From assembly GCF_000427665.1 (NCBI RefSeq), contig NZ_ATYL01000004.1, forward strand, positions 1-64,000: a DNA stretch of 64,000 bases. The letters are read 5' to 3'. Position numbers and translations under genes: made by a program. Position 1 is the first letter of the stretch. Each line of letters starts with the position of its first letter. Origin of the DNA: Geminicoccus roseus DSM 18922 (GTDB lineage Bacteria > Pseudomonadota > Alphaproteobacteria > Geminicoccales > Geminicoccaceae). This document shows, piece after piece, positions 1-9,500 of the stretch. Under the pieces are notes generated by a model that saw only the letters and a list, made by a program, of their open reading frames with translations, made no database searches and was not told the DNA's origin.

Positions 1-35
1 TAGCTGACGAAACGTGATCAAGGAGTTGATCCCGA

Positions 36-299
36 TTATCGCCAAAAGGCCCTGGCTGCAGCCATCTCGTCCTCGGCAAAGTTCTGCAGATGGAAGCGGT
101 CATCCTCGTGAGGCGTGGCCTCGACGACGATCCGCGTTCCAGGCCGAAACCGCCACTCGGCGATGGCATCCCGGATCTTCCACTCGATGTCGGTCAGGAG
201 ATCGGCTTGCGCTGCAGCCAGGACATCACCTAGGCCGTCGACCCAGATCACCCGGTACCTTCGTGGCTCATTGGTCTTGTTGTTCATTGCATCACGCAT
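36..299 (-). CDS. small hypothetical protein, paralogue of the 505-732 gene
   Basis: About 87 residues, function not recognised. The body (YRVIW, then a run ending in RPGTRIVVEATPHEDD and FAEDEMAAAR) aligns end to end with the neighbouring small gene on the same strand: YxIxW near the start, an IAEx(R/K)F segment, GT.(I/V).V(E/D)A, and a terminal (A/V)E(D/A)EMA helix. This suggests a small alpha/beta fold. The start at 299 is chosen because an AGAGGA-like ribosome site lies just upstream; an ATG at 287 is an alternative and upstream extension to 386 is unlikely because it has no similarity to the paralogue. No signal peptide or membrane segment. Function unknown; existence is supported mainly by the paralogy. 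Confidence 0.6.
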   Translation of the reverse strand: MRDAMNNKTNEPRRYRVIWVDGLGDVLAAAQADLLTDIEWKIRDAIAEWRFRPGTRIVVEATPHEDDRFHLQNFAEDEMAAARAFWR

Positions 300-504
300 C
301 CAATCCTCTGCACCGTGCTGTGAAGCGCGGTCAGTTACGAATCGATAAATGTACAATCGACTGCAGGTGTTGCTGCTGACCAGCAAAGGATTGGGCCATT
401 TCCTGCTGCGATACTCAAGCGGATCGTCGCACGATGCTGGGTAGGCCCAGGGTGCCGGGCTATCGGTAGATGTACCACGGAACCTACAGAATCATCTTGT
501 GCGG

Positions 505-732
505 TTACGAGCTGTCGCGGACCTTCGCCATCTCGGCCTCGACGTAATCCAGCAACTCGGTCTGCTCATCCTTTGGAGCATCAACCGTCACTGTCGTGCC
601 GTACTTGAACTTCCGCTCAGCGATCATCTCACTGGCAGCGCGCCTCGCTCCCTCGACCTCATCTGCTTCGACACGGGCGATCCGCCCAGTGCTGTTGGAC
701 CAATCGATTTGGTATTTCGCTTGTTTGGCCAT
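505..732 (-). CDS. small hypothetical protein, paralogue of the 36-299 gene
   Basis: A 75-residue soluble, charged protein. It starts MAKQAKYQIDW and ends in an acidic/basic helix (VEAEMAKVRD). The ribosome site AAGGAAT lies about nine bases upstream of the ATG. It aligns along its whole length with the product of the 36-299 gene, so the pair probably arose by tandem duplication and diverged strongly. Both genes read leftward about 200 bases apart and may be co-transcribed. No family is recognised, and no catalytic motif, cysteine or signal sequence is visible. A small DNA- or protein-binding role is possible but is only a guess. Confidence 0.65.
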   Translation of the reverse strand: MAKQAKYQIDWSNSTGRIARVEADEVEGARRAASEMIAERKFKYGTTVTVDAPKDEQTELLDYVEAEMAKVRDSS

Positions 733-1129
733 GTGATTGATTCCTTATTTATGCCCGCTACTGTAGAACCCTAAGCGTAGTAGGCTAGACTTGTCCTATT
801 CCGGCAGGATGTCCAGAACCCAAGGGATAATAGATCAGCGCGATCCTATTACATCCCCATCTGCGCGCTTTCAGCCTCGCTGATCTCGATCATCTTGTCC
901 GTGGCCGCGCCTCGCCTGGATGCTTAGGGAACACACTTCCGTCCTCACGTCCTTCGCGTTCTATTGGGCAAGACGCACTGAGGATAGAGCCGAACGAAGC
1001 CGAATCTTTGTCGGTTCCAAATTCATGAATAGTTCAGTGCCAGACTATACAATCAGCAGTGGTGACAAGTGTTCTCAAGCACCTTACGCATGAAGACCTT
1101 AAAGATCAGGGAAATTGAAAGGATCATCC
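733..1129. other. intergenic stretch, no gene seen
   Basis: About 400 bases separate the leftward small genes from the rightward exported protein at 1130. Frames on both strands are broken by frequent stops and none resembles a known family. It probably holds the divergent promoters for the two sides. The AAAGGA ribosome site for the 1130 gene is at its right edge. No repeat or strong hairpin was noticed. Confidence 0.5.
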
Positions 1130-1510
1130 ATGCGTAGCCTCGCTATCGTCGCGGGCCTGTGCCTCACTGTCAGTGCCGGAGCGAGCGCAGCCGAAGTACC
1201 GGAACTGACAGGTACTTGGAGTGGGTCGGGACCTTCGGTGAGCGAGGGTGAAGGCTGGGAGACAGAGCGCTCTACCAACATGTCGATCGACGAGCAGCGT
1301 GGACGCGTCTTTCGAGGCGCGGTGAAATATGAGGGTGGGGAAGAGGATTTCGTCGGGATCATTCAGGCCGACGGCAAGGGTATCCTGATCTCAAACGAAG
1401 ACGGCCATGTTACCGGGATCTTGACCGGCCCCGACGAGATGGAGGTCTGCTACGTCGAGGGTGGCGATGATGCGATTGCTACCTGCTCGACGATGAAACG
1501 GGCACAGTAG
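1130..1510 (+). CDS. exported hypothetical protein with signal peptide
   Basis: A 126-residue protein with a typical Sec signal peptide (MRSLAIVAGLCLTVSAGASA, cleavage expected after ASA) followed by a mature part of about 106 residues. The mature chain starts with a LTGTWSG segment, then beta-rich pattern with alternating hydrophobics (GRVFRGAVKYEGG, FVGIIQADGKGILIS, VTGILTGPDEMEVCYVEGG) and two cysteines near the end, suggesting a small periplasmic beta-barrel of lipocalin or avidin-like shape. The start at 1130 is preferred over an upstream in-frame codon at 1115 because AAAGGA precedes it at good spacing and the signal peptide then begins at the N-terminus. The function is unknown. Confidence 0.7.
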   Translation: MRSLAIVAGLCLTVSAGASAAEVPELTGTWSGSGPSVSEGEGWETERSTNMSIDEQRGRVFRGAVKYEGGEEDFVGIIQADGKGILISNEDGHVTGILTGPDEMEVCYVEGGDDAIATCSTMKRAQ

Positions 1511-1734
1511 CCCTCCTGTCCCACAAGGCGGTCGATCCCCAAGATTGTTGATCGCAACGCTGCTGCTGGTTCGGCTTCGCGAGCGAGGATGCCAGCCGAG
1601 CCAGCCGCAGAGGGCATTTCAGGTACCGTTGGCGATGCCCAATCAGGCAGAACTGAAAGCCTCATCATGAGGGGCACCGATCCGGCCCTGCAATGTTAGC
1701 TCTCACGACAGCAACTGTAGGACAGGACGGGCAC

Positions 1735-2100
1735 ATGATGCGGCAGTGGATTCTCGGGGCAGCCTTTGTGAGCATGGCCGGCGTGGCACAGGCGCAGACC
1801 ACCCCGGCGCTCGTCGAAGCCGAGGACGCGACCACCGTGGAGGCGTTCAACCTTACGGTCGACCAGGTGGAAGATCTTGATCTGATCGGTGCTGATGGTG
1901 AGCGGATTGGTGAGGTCGACGATGTTCTGATGACCCCGGAGGGGGAGATCACCGCAGTCTCTGCCGATGTGGGCGGGTTTCTTGGCTTGGGCGAGAAAGA
2001 CGTCATGATCGAGATCGATCAACTGACTCCTGGCGAGAATGGTCTGGTGACCAACCTCACGAAGGAACAGCTTGAGCAGTTGCCGGACTGGGACGACTGA
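1735..2100 (+). CDS. exported PRC-barrel domain protein
   Basis: About 121 residues: a signal peptide (MMRQWILGAAFVSMAGVAQA) and a PRC-barrel-like domain of about 75 residues at the C-terminus. The domain shows the usual start (DLIGADGERIGEVDDVLMTPEG) followed by ITAVSADVGGFLGLGEKDVMIEIDQL. Exported PRC-barrel proteins are common in alphaproteobacteria, often stress-linked, with no defined enzymatic activity. The start is one of two adjacent ATGs at 1735/1738; an upstream start at 1693 would put extra residues ahead of the signal peptide. It follows the exported protein at 1130 on the same strand with a 220-base gap, so separate transcription is possible. Confidence 0.85.
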   Translation: MMRQWILGAAFVSMAGVAQAQTTPALVEAEDATTVEAFNLTVDQVEDLDLIGADGERIGEVDDVLMTPEGEITAVSADVGGFLGLGEKDVMIEIDQLTPGENGLVTNLTKEQLEQLPDWDD

Positions 2101-3018
2101 TTAGGCGCGACGATCTCAAGTTCGTCGCAATCAACGTAGGTACCGAAATCCTCAGGAAGCTATCGAGCAGTCTGCTGGAGATAGCTGACATCCAGGTGAT
2201 CGAGGCTGGCCAATCCACTCAATTAGCGAGGTGTTCGGTGTTGATAGCAGGAGCAGGCCGCTTAGAAAGGCGGCCCGCTCCATTTCGGCTCAACGTCCAC
2301 TGGCCGCCATCGTTTGACCCTACGGTCCGACCCCTTGTCCTAGCCCAAGCCATCCCGCATTTGGCTTATTCGCGGCGCGGCGCGAGGAAATGCCGATCTT
2401 CGAGACACCTCGCTGCTGGAGGCACTCATCTGATCCCGCTCCTTCAGTTCAAGCTCGTTGACCCTTGGGTGGGATGACATTCTGTCTACTGCGCGGCCGA
2501 TGACCATACGGCTGGTAGTCAGGTTTATAACCTTCATGGCGGACGGGTCACCGACGGGTTTTAAGGCAGCATGGCCGATCCCCGGCTCCTACGGTATTCG
2601 AGTTCGCTGGTAGGGGCGCTGTGGCTGAGAGACGGCCCAAGCCATGCTCAAGGAGTTCGTCTTGCTGAGGCGGGTGATCCGGCACGCCCAGCAATGGCTG
2701 CGCCGCCGGCGCATTCAGGTAGCCCGGCTGCTGCAGGGCGAGGCCCACCGTCGAGTGGCCCAGCTGTTGCGCTATCTAGGCTGGGTACTGGAACGGCTGC
2801 TGCAGCGGCGGTGGAACGACATTCATGGGTAACGGCCGCAAAGTCACCTCGTGTCCGTGCCTGTAACTGTCATAATATCCCTACCCAAAAAATTATGCCT
2901 CACATCATCATCTGCTCATAACCCGCTGGAAACCCCGTCATACGCCCTTGCCTTTGCGGGGCCGGCCCTCATAACCGAACACGAATATTTCGTAATGTAA
3001 AATGATAGGGGCGCCCGC
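2101..3018. other. gene-poor stretch with one hairpin
   Basis: About 900 bases between the PRC-barrel gene and the RTX gene with no convincing gene. Short open frames exist on both strands but have no recognisable product or ribosome site; a 62-residue Arg/Leu-rich frame at 2644-2832 is the most protein-like and was not accepted. An inverted repeat at about 2251-2280 (GAGCAGGCCGC, 8-base loop, GCGGCCCGCTC) could terminate transcription from the left, although no T-run follows. The last 120 bases before 3019 are AT-richer and probably carry the RTX promoter. Confidence 0.45.
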
Positions 3019-4866
3019 ATGGCGGAGATCTTGGGTACCGTCGGAAATGACCGGCTCGGCGGTACGGCACAGCGCGACCTGACGTACGGCGACCGTGGTG
3101 ACGACATCCTCTATGGCGCTGCCGGTCACGACCGAATCCAGGGCGGCCAGGGCGCCGACTTCCTCTATGGGCAGGACGGCAACGACCAGATCGAGGGCGA
3201 CATGGGTGCCGACACGCTGTTCGGCGGCACCGGAGACGACACGATCCTGGGTGGCCAGTCCCCGGACCACCTGCTCGGTGGCGCCGGCGATGATAACCTG
3301 CTCGGCGGCCAGGGCGATGATGTCCTGCGCGGCAACCTGGGCAGCGACCGGCTGGGCGGGAACGAGGGCAACGACACGCTGCATGGTGGCCTTGGCAACG
3401 ACATCCTGTTTGGCAGCTCAGGCTCTGACCGTCTGATCGGCGGCGAGGGCGACGACACCTATTGGGTCAACGTCGGCCAGGGGATCGAGACGATCGTCGA
3501 TCGGGAGGGCAGCGACACCCTGCGCTTCCATACCCTTATCAACTTCGACGATCTGACCTTCCGCCAGAACGGCAGCGACCTCGTGATCAGCCACGCGAAC
3601 AAGCTCACGATCGAGATCGTCCGTCAGACCGAGTGGCGGGCGATCGAGCGGCTCGAGTTCGCGGACGATCCGCTCACCTATGTCTGGAACGGGAAAGCCT
3701 TCGCCGCCAGTGGCCCGAAGCCCGTTCCCAGCCCTAGCCCGCAGCCAAAGCCGCCGGCCCCGCAGCCCGTACCCGAGCCCACCAAGCCCACGCCCGAGCC
3801 CACCAAGCCGGTGCCAGAGCCGACCAAGCCTACGCCTCTCCCGCCCAAGCCTACGCCAAAGCCGCCACAGCCCGACCCGACCAAGCAGACCGGCACGCCA
3901 GGCGATGACCACCTGGTCGGCACGGACGGCAACGACACGCTGGACGGCGGCGCCGGCAACGACATCCTCGATGGCGGCAAGGGTGACGACCTGCTCTATG
4001 GCGGGCCTGGCCAGGACACCTTCATCGGCGGGCCCGGCAGCGATACTGTCTCGTTCGTCCACGAGATGCGCGGCGTCTATGTCGAGCTGTACGAGTGGCG
4101 GCAGATGGTGGCCTACGGCAATCCTGAAGTCGGCTTCTATCCTGGCGGGCCCGGCAACCCGATCGAGAACTGGACTGGCCCGATTGAGGAAATGTCCGGG
4201 ATCGAGCGGGTCCGGGGCTCCCAGCACGACGACACGATCTGGGCCTACCACATGAATGAGGACCACCACGCGGAAGGCCCGCTCGCGATCTTCGGCCTGG
4301 GCGGCAACGATCGGATCCACGGCGACTTCGGCAACGACGAGCTGGAAGGCAACGACGGCAACGACTTCATCTATGGCGACGGCGGCGCCGACACGATCAA
4401 GGGCGGTGCCGGCGACGACTTCCTCGATGGCGGCTACAGCCGCGACGGCAGTGATCGCTTGACGGGCGGCGCTGGTGCCGACACGTTCCGCTACGTCGCC
4501 GGCTGGGACATCTCCATGGGCCCGGAGGGTGGCAAGGCGATCATCACTGACTTCAAGGTCGGCACCGACCGGCTCAGGCTCGGCATCGAGATCAGCGACG
4601 ATTATGAGAGCGACGACCCGTCCGGCCGCTATCCAATCCCTGGCGTGCTCGTGGGCGACGCCGAGCTGCGCGATTTGCTCGACACCAACGACGACGGCAA
4701 GATCAGCGGGCTCGACAATTTCGTCACGGAGAGCGGCGGCAGCCTGACCATCAACCTCATGCCGGTGATCAAGGAGCTGCTCGATCCGACCCACTATGCC
4801 TATCGGGACGTGATGAAGGAAACGCACCTCCTGACCTTGAACGAGGTGACGGAGCTGGCCGCCTAA
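3019..4866 (+). CDS. RTX calcium-binding repeat protein with central proline-rich linker
   Basis: 615 residues with two arrays of glycine/aspartate nonapeptides of the GGxGxDxLx type. The first array occupies about residues 8-150, followed by a beta-rich segment (LRFHTLINFDDLTFRQNGSDLVI), as often caps RTX blocks. A linker at about residues 234-293 is built from PEPTKPTP/PVPEPTKP units. A second set of nonapeptides follows (GTPGDDHLVGTDGNDTLDGG onward), interrupted by about 80 non-repeat residues. Such repeats bind calcium and fold outside the cell after type I secretion using a C-terminal uncleaved signal; no N-terminal signal peptide is present, as expected. No enzymatic domain is recognised, so it may be a structural or matrix protein. 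No intact type I secretion operon is in the window. AGGGG lies upstream of the ATG. Confidence 0.9.
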   Translation: MAEILGTVGNDRLGGTAQRDLTYGDRGDDILYGAAGHDRIQGGQGADFLYGQDGNDQIEGDMGADTLFGGTGDDTILGGQSPDHLLGGAGDDNLLGGQGDDVLRGNLGSDRLGGNEGNDTLHGGLGNDILFGSSGSDRLIGGEGDDTYWVNVGQGIETIVDREGSDTLRFHTLINFDDLTFRQNGSDLVISHANKLTIEIVRQTEWRAIERLEFADDPLTYVWNGKAFAASGPKPVPSPSPQPKPPAPQPVPEPTKPTPEPTKPVPEPTKPTPLPPKPTPKPPQPDPTKQTGTPGDDHLVGTDGNDTLDGGAGNDILDGGKGDDLLYGGPGQDTFIGGPGSDTVSFVHEMRGVYVELYEWRQMVAYGNPEVGFYPGGPGNPIENWTGPIEEMSGIERVRGSQHDDTIWAYHMNEDHHAEGPLAIFGLGGNDRIHGDFGNDELEGNDGNDFIYGDGGADTIKGGAGDDFLDGGYSRDGSDRLTGGAGADTFRYVAGWDISMGPEGGKAIITDFKVGTDRLRLGIEISDDYESDDPSGRYPIPGVLVGDAELRDLLDTNDDGKISGLDNFVTESGGSLTINLMPVIKELLDPTHYAYRDVMKETHLLTLNEVTELAA

Positions 4867-5180
4867 GCCGCCGCCACCTCGATGCCCGTCAGGAACAGGT
4901 GCTGGTCCTGCGGGCTGCCGGCGGCCGGGTCGCTCACCGGTCACCGCCGAGGAAGCTGATCAGGAAGAGGCTGTTCCAGTGGGTCCGCCCGAAGGTCTTC
5001 CTGCCGTTCACCCGGTACTCGACCGAGCTGTCCTGCCATCTCGAGCTGATCCGGGACGACCCCCGCTACGGCTGGTCCACCCGGCAGCGCCGGACGGGCG
5101 TACGGCCGAGCTGTGATCGGCCGGGCGGTCGTGCTTCGGGCAGGCGCGAACGCGGCGGGTTGACCGGCGAAGCGGGATAG
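4867..5180. other. intergenic stretch, no gene accepted
   Basis: About 310 high-GC bases between the RTX gene and the exonuclease gene. An open frame on the plus strand (4899-5180) lacks a recognisable product and a ribosome site, and minus-strand frames are GC-driven shadows. Nothing else was recognised. Confidence 0.4.
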
Positions 5181-6060
5181 ATGGACCTGAAGGACATGGC
5201 GGAGATGTTGGAGGCGAGCGGTGACTACCGCGTGCTCCGCCGTCTCGTGCCACGCCGGCACCCGCACCTCGTCGACGGATCAGCCACCCGGATCGGGCTG
5301 TTCGCCGACGTGGAGACGACCGGCCTGGATCCGGGCCGCCACGAGCTCATCGAGCTGTCGATGGTCTCGTTCACCTATGCCCTGGACGGCCGGATCTTCG
5401 CGGTCGGTGATGCTTTCCAGCGCCTGCGGCAACCCGCGGAGCCGATCCCGCGGGAGATTTCCGTGATCACCGGGATCGACAACGCGATGGTAGCCGGCCA
5501 GACCATCGAACCGGCCGAGGTCGACGCCTTTGCCGCACCGGCAGCGCTGGTGATCGCGCACAACGCCGCCTTCGATCGCCGCTTCCTGGAGCGTTTCTGC
5601 CCGCTCTTCGCCCGCAAGCCCTGGGCCTGCTCGCTGGCGCAGGTCGACTGGGCGGCGGAGGGGCATGAAGGGCTCAAGCTCGTCTGTCTCGCCGCGGGTG
5701 CCGGGTTCTTCTACGACCGCCACCGCGCCGAGCGCGAATGCCCCTGCCGCCATCGAGCTGTTGGCGACCCCGCTGCCCAAGAGCGGCATCCCCCTCACCC
5801 GACTCCTGGCACAGGCGTGCAGGCCGACCTGGCGCATCTTTGCGGAAGACTCACCCTATGACCGCAAGGACCAGCTAAAGGCCCGTGGCTATCGCTGGAG
5901 CGATCGGGCGGGCCCGGCACCACGCGGCTGGTATCTCGATGTCGACGAGGCGGACCGGGAATCCGAACTGGCTTTTCTTCAAGCGGAGATCTACGGGCAC
6001 CCGGTCCAGCTCCAGGGCACGCGCATCGATGCCTATGACCGCATTTCGGATCGATGCTGA
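5181..6060 (+). pseudogene. DEDDh 3'-5' exonuclease, broken by one-base frameshift
   Basis: The first ~185 residues form a DnaQ-like exonuclease domain: FADVETTGLDP (first Asp/Glu pair of DEDDh), HELIELSMVSF, ISVITGID, and VIAHNAAFDRRFLE (second Asp). The reading frame then runs out of similarity after FFYDRHRAERE and ends at 5861. The family sequence resumes in another frame: AAIELLATPLPKSG, ARGYRWSDRAG and ELAFLQAEIYG, continuing to a stop at 6060. Removing one C from the CCCC run at 5741-5744 restores one continuous protein of about 292 residues. In this chain the final HxxxxD motif (HRAERE) lies exactly at the break. This is either a genuine inactivating insertion or a sequencing error in a C-run. 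The role would be DNA end trimming or proofreading-like repair. Confidence 0.8.
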
Positions 6061-6196
6061 ACGTTGATGTCTCACCTCCACATCCGGCGCGGCGAGACAT
6101 ACCTTAAGATCGCCAGGCTAAAGTGCTGCTCGACGAGATGGGACAGACAATGGTTTTCTTGGCGGAAGTATCTTCCTCTTCGGAAAACAGAGCCCC

Positions 6197-6523
6197 ATGC
6201 CCACCATCCAACTGTACTATGACGGCTGGCTCAGCCTGCCGGCCAGTGCCCGCCAACATCTCGACATCACCACCGGTGCTCGGCTGGAGATCGAGTTCAC
6301 CCAACCTGGTCTGCTTCTGCGGCCGGCAAGGCAAGCCAAGGAAATTGCTGCTCCGGAACCCGAGGCGGTGCTGGCTCAGCCGGCAGCAGCGCCTGTCGAG
6401 CCGCCAGCACCCGTGGCAGCCGAGATGGAGGTCGCAAAGCGCGGGCCAGGCCGGCCACGCAACCCCGTGACGCAGGAGTTGGCGCCGCGCATCAAGGTCG
6501 GTGGCCGACGCAAGGGCGCGTAA
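6197..6523 (+). CDS. AbrB-like small DNA-binding protein with AT-hook-like tail
   Basis: 108 residues in three parts. Residues 1-45 resemble a SpoVT/AbrB swapped-hairpin domain (TIQLYYDGWLSLPASARQHLDITTGARLEIEF read as short beta strands around LPASARQHL). An Ala/Pro/Glu-rich linker follows. The C-terminus is strongly basic and contains RGPGRPRNP, which matches the GRP core of AT-hooks, then KVGGRRKGA. The protein is therefore expected to bind DNA, possibly at the GGAAG-TAT-CTTCC inverted repeat at 6164-6176 just upstream of its own ATG; autoregulation is inference. It sits next to, and is convergent with, the large helicase gene. It could act as a local transcription factor or nucleoid-type protein. 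Confidence 0.7.
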   Translation: MPTIQLYYDGWLSLPASARQHLDITTGARLEIEFTQPGLLLRPARQAKEIAAPEPEAVLAQPAAAPVEPPAPVAAEMEVAKRGPGRPRNPVTQELAPRIKVGGRRKGA

Positions 6524-6569
6524 GCCGCCTCCGATTGAGCAACAGTGTCCCACCGTTCCTTAAGGCGCC

Positions 6570-9500
6570 TCAGATCATTCGCTCAAGATGCTCGAATTCA
6601 CCCGCCGACGCCCAGACGCGCCGGTGCCCGATGACATACAGGTTCTCTTTGGCGCGGGTGATCGCCACGTTGAGCTGGTTGACGGACTGACCGGCCCAAC
6701 TGCGGGCGCCGCGCCGTTCCGGCTGCGCTGCGCCCAAGACCATGATCACGCTATCCGCCTCGCGCCCCTGCACCGTGTAGACGGTGCCGACACGCTGCTT
6801 CACCCAGGCGTCAGGCTCCTTGGTCCACCTCCGCAAAGCCGGCTCGCGTGCCAAAAGCTCCCGAAGCCGATGGGTTACCACCCGGAAGGGGGAAATGATG
6901 TAGAGGTCCAGTTCCGGCAGCTGGGCTTGGTCCAACTGCCGGAGCAGGTTTACCACCGCATCTCCTTCAGCCGCCGACCATTTGTCCTCGCATCGGTCAG
7001 GCTGAACATCGATCCAGCGAGATCTGCCTAGGATGGTGCGAATGGCTGACGGTTTCTCACCCCGCCCCTGCTCCATCAGGCCGCCATAGGCGATCGTGTT
7101 GGAAAGGGTGAACATCGGCTCGCTACAACGTCGATGCACCACCAGCGGCACACCAACCCATGTCGGCTCCTTGTCCTTGGGCTTGATCGTGGTGCCGAAC
7201 ATGCTCGAGGCATCAGCCAGTGTCTGAGCGGACGCTGCTGGAGCAACAAATCGGTGATGCTCTATCCTGAACGACTGGGCCACCTTGGCCGCCAGTTCCG
7301 TCGGCAGGCTGGTTACGGGCGGAAGCTGTATGGGATCGCCCACGACCACTGCCCGCTTGGTCCGAAGCAAAGCACCCACGGCCGCCTGGGGCACTGCTTG
7401 GCCTGCTTCGTCGATCAACAACCAACCAAGGCTTGTAGGCGGCAGATAGCCCAGCATCCGCTCGACCGATGCGAAGGTCGTCGAGACGACCGGAACCACT
7501 GTGAAGAAGGTCGTCCACAGGTCGGGCATCAAGGGCTTCATTCGGGGCGTCCAGGCTGACTTGCCGAAGAAGCTGCGGAACAGCAGGTCCAGATTGTTGC
7601 GGATGGGTTTGGCGGCAGCATCCACGAAAGCGCGGTGAAGCTCTATCGCAGCGACGAACACGTTCTCGCGCAGCCGTAAGGTCTCCGGGTCAATCCAGGC
7701 GGTATCCCGATGAAGGTCTGCCCGCTGGTTAGCTGCCCGCTCCAGAAAAGCAGCATCGACGAAGCGATCACCTGCTAGGGCTTCGGCACGCTGCAAAGCA
7801 CCAGCCATGGCGTTGATCTGAAGATCGAGCGCATGTGCCTCGGCTTTGGCCAGTTCGACCTGTCTTCGCGCTTCCCCTTCGGCTGTGCGTGCTGCCTGAA
7901 GAACGGCTTGCGCCTTTTGCAGCAGGCTGGCCGCGCGGCTTTGCTCTGCTACCAGTTCATCACCCCTACGCTGCCAATCCGCCCGACTGGAACTAAACAG
8001 CGCGACGACGAAACCTGGCTCCGTTTCAGCATGGGCCGCCAGCGCATAATCCGCATCCTGGAGAGCCAAACGTCGACCAGGTAGGTTGGCCTCTGCGCTC
8101 ACGCACTGCCGTTGAGCGTCCTGGTAGTGCTTCTCCGCGTCGACCACCCGTTGAACCATTGCAGCATGCCGGATGGCAAGCCCGCTGGAATCGAGAGCTT
8201 GCCGCCCTTGTTCCATCTCGCGGAGGCGCTGCGCGACTGCTTGGACGGCCGACTTGAACCTCTTGCGCGCGCTCTGCCAGCGTCTTCTTGCGGCTTCCTC
8301 GCCGGTCGGAGGTTTCTCCGCAGCCACGACCTTCGGCTTGCGGCGATCAACAATCCGACCAGTCTTCTTGTCCAAGGTCTCAATCATCTGGGGGTTGCCG
8401 CACACCTCCAGCAGATAAGTGCGTAGGCCATGATCTGGATCTGACCATGCATTGCGGCGAAAGGCAGCCCGGTTCGCAGCATTGCCCAGCACCGCTGCAA
8501 TCAAACCCCAGGTTTCCTCATCCGAGGGCAGAGATTCTGCGGATGGCCGATCGTCGTCTTCCCCTTCTGGTCGAGGGTTGCGGGCGACGCGGTCTGAAAT
8601 CGATCGAAAGTAGCATGGATCTGTGCGGGATCGGCCGATCTGCTTGAGTGCTGGCAGCTCCGCACTCACGTTCTCGACCGCCTTGTTGTTCGACGACGCA
8701 ACGACGATCTCGAAGCCCTTCAGGCAGTCATCGATCTTGTAAGCGTGGGTGAAGGCGGATCCGGTCCGGAACTTTTCTCCAGCATGCGTAAAGGCAGTCA
8801 GCGGATCATCGAACTCGACAAGCACCTCGGCTCGATCAACGATAATGCCTGCCACCAGATCGCGCAGGAGCGTGGTCTTACCGGTTCCAGGTGGCCCGTT
8901 CACCGGCAAAAGCGCCGTCCGATCATCCATCCGGAAAGCCAAGTTGATGGCTGCTTGCTGGAGAAGAACCAGGGGATGGCCCTGCTTCTCTGGCCAGCAT
9001 CCCTGGGGAATCCCGCCAGGTGCTACGGCTTCGGCCAATTCAGCATCGTCACACTGCAGGTCGATCCGCTGTGTCGGCATCGACATGCCCAGATAGTGGG
9101 CAAGCAGTGGCGGACAATCATCCGCAGCGAGTAGGACCTTGGCACGGGTCAAATCGCCCAAAAAGAAGCTGCCCATCGGCGGTGGGTCTGGCGGCTCTTC
9201 GGCCTTGTAGTACTGGTAAACGCGCAGTGCGAAGGCAGGCGGCGCTACCAAGTCTGGCGGCAATGCCAGCGCTTGCACGAGATGTTGATAGACTTGGTCG
9301 ATCATCGACCGGTCGAGCGGTAGGAGCCGGCCATCGCCCCCAGTACGACGCACTGACTTGTCGACCAACTCGATCAGTTCGGCTTCGGCCTCGGGCCAGC
9401 GACCAAGCGCGGCAAGATTACGGTTCAGCGCGATGGGCAAGCCCCAGGCAAAGCTAGAGATTGCGACCGCATCGGGCTCAACGGGGCGCCCATCCCGATC

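Noticed and set aside
2251-2280. inverted repeat after the PRC-barrel gene as a definite terminator
   Set aside because: Arms are imperfect and no T-run follows; kept only as a note in the gap entry.
2644-2832. 62-residue Arg/Leu-rich plus-strand frame
   Set aside because: No ribosome site, no recognisable family; short high-GC frames of this kind are common here.
3418-4944. 508-residue open frame on the minus strand under the RTX gene
   Set aside because: Composition is Val/Ala/Arg/Leu/Asp-rich and it exists because the repeat-rich, GC-rich RTX gene lacks stops in that frame; it has no domain.
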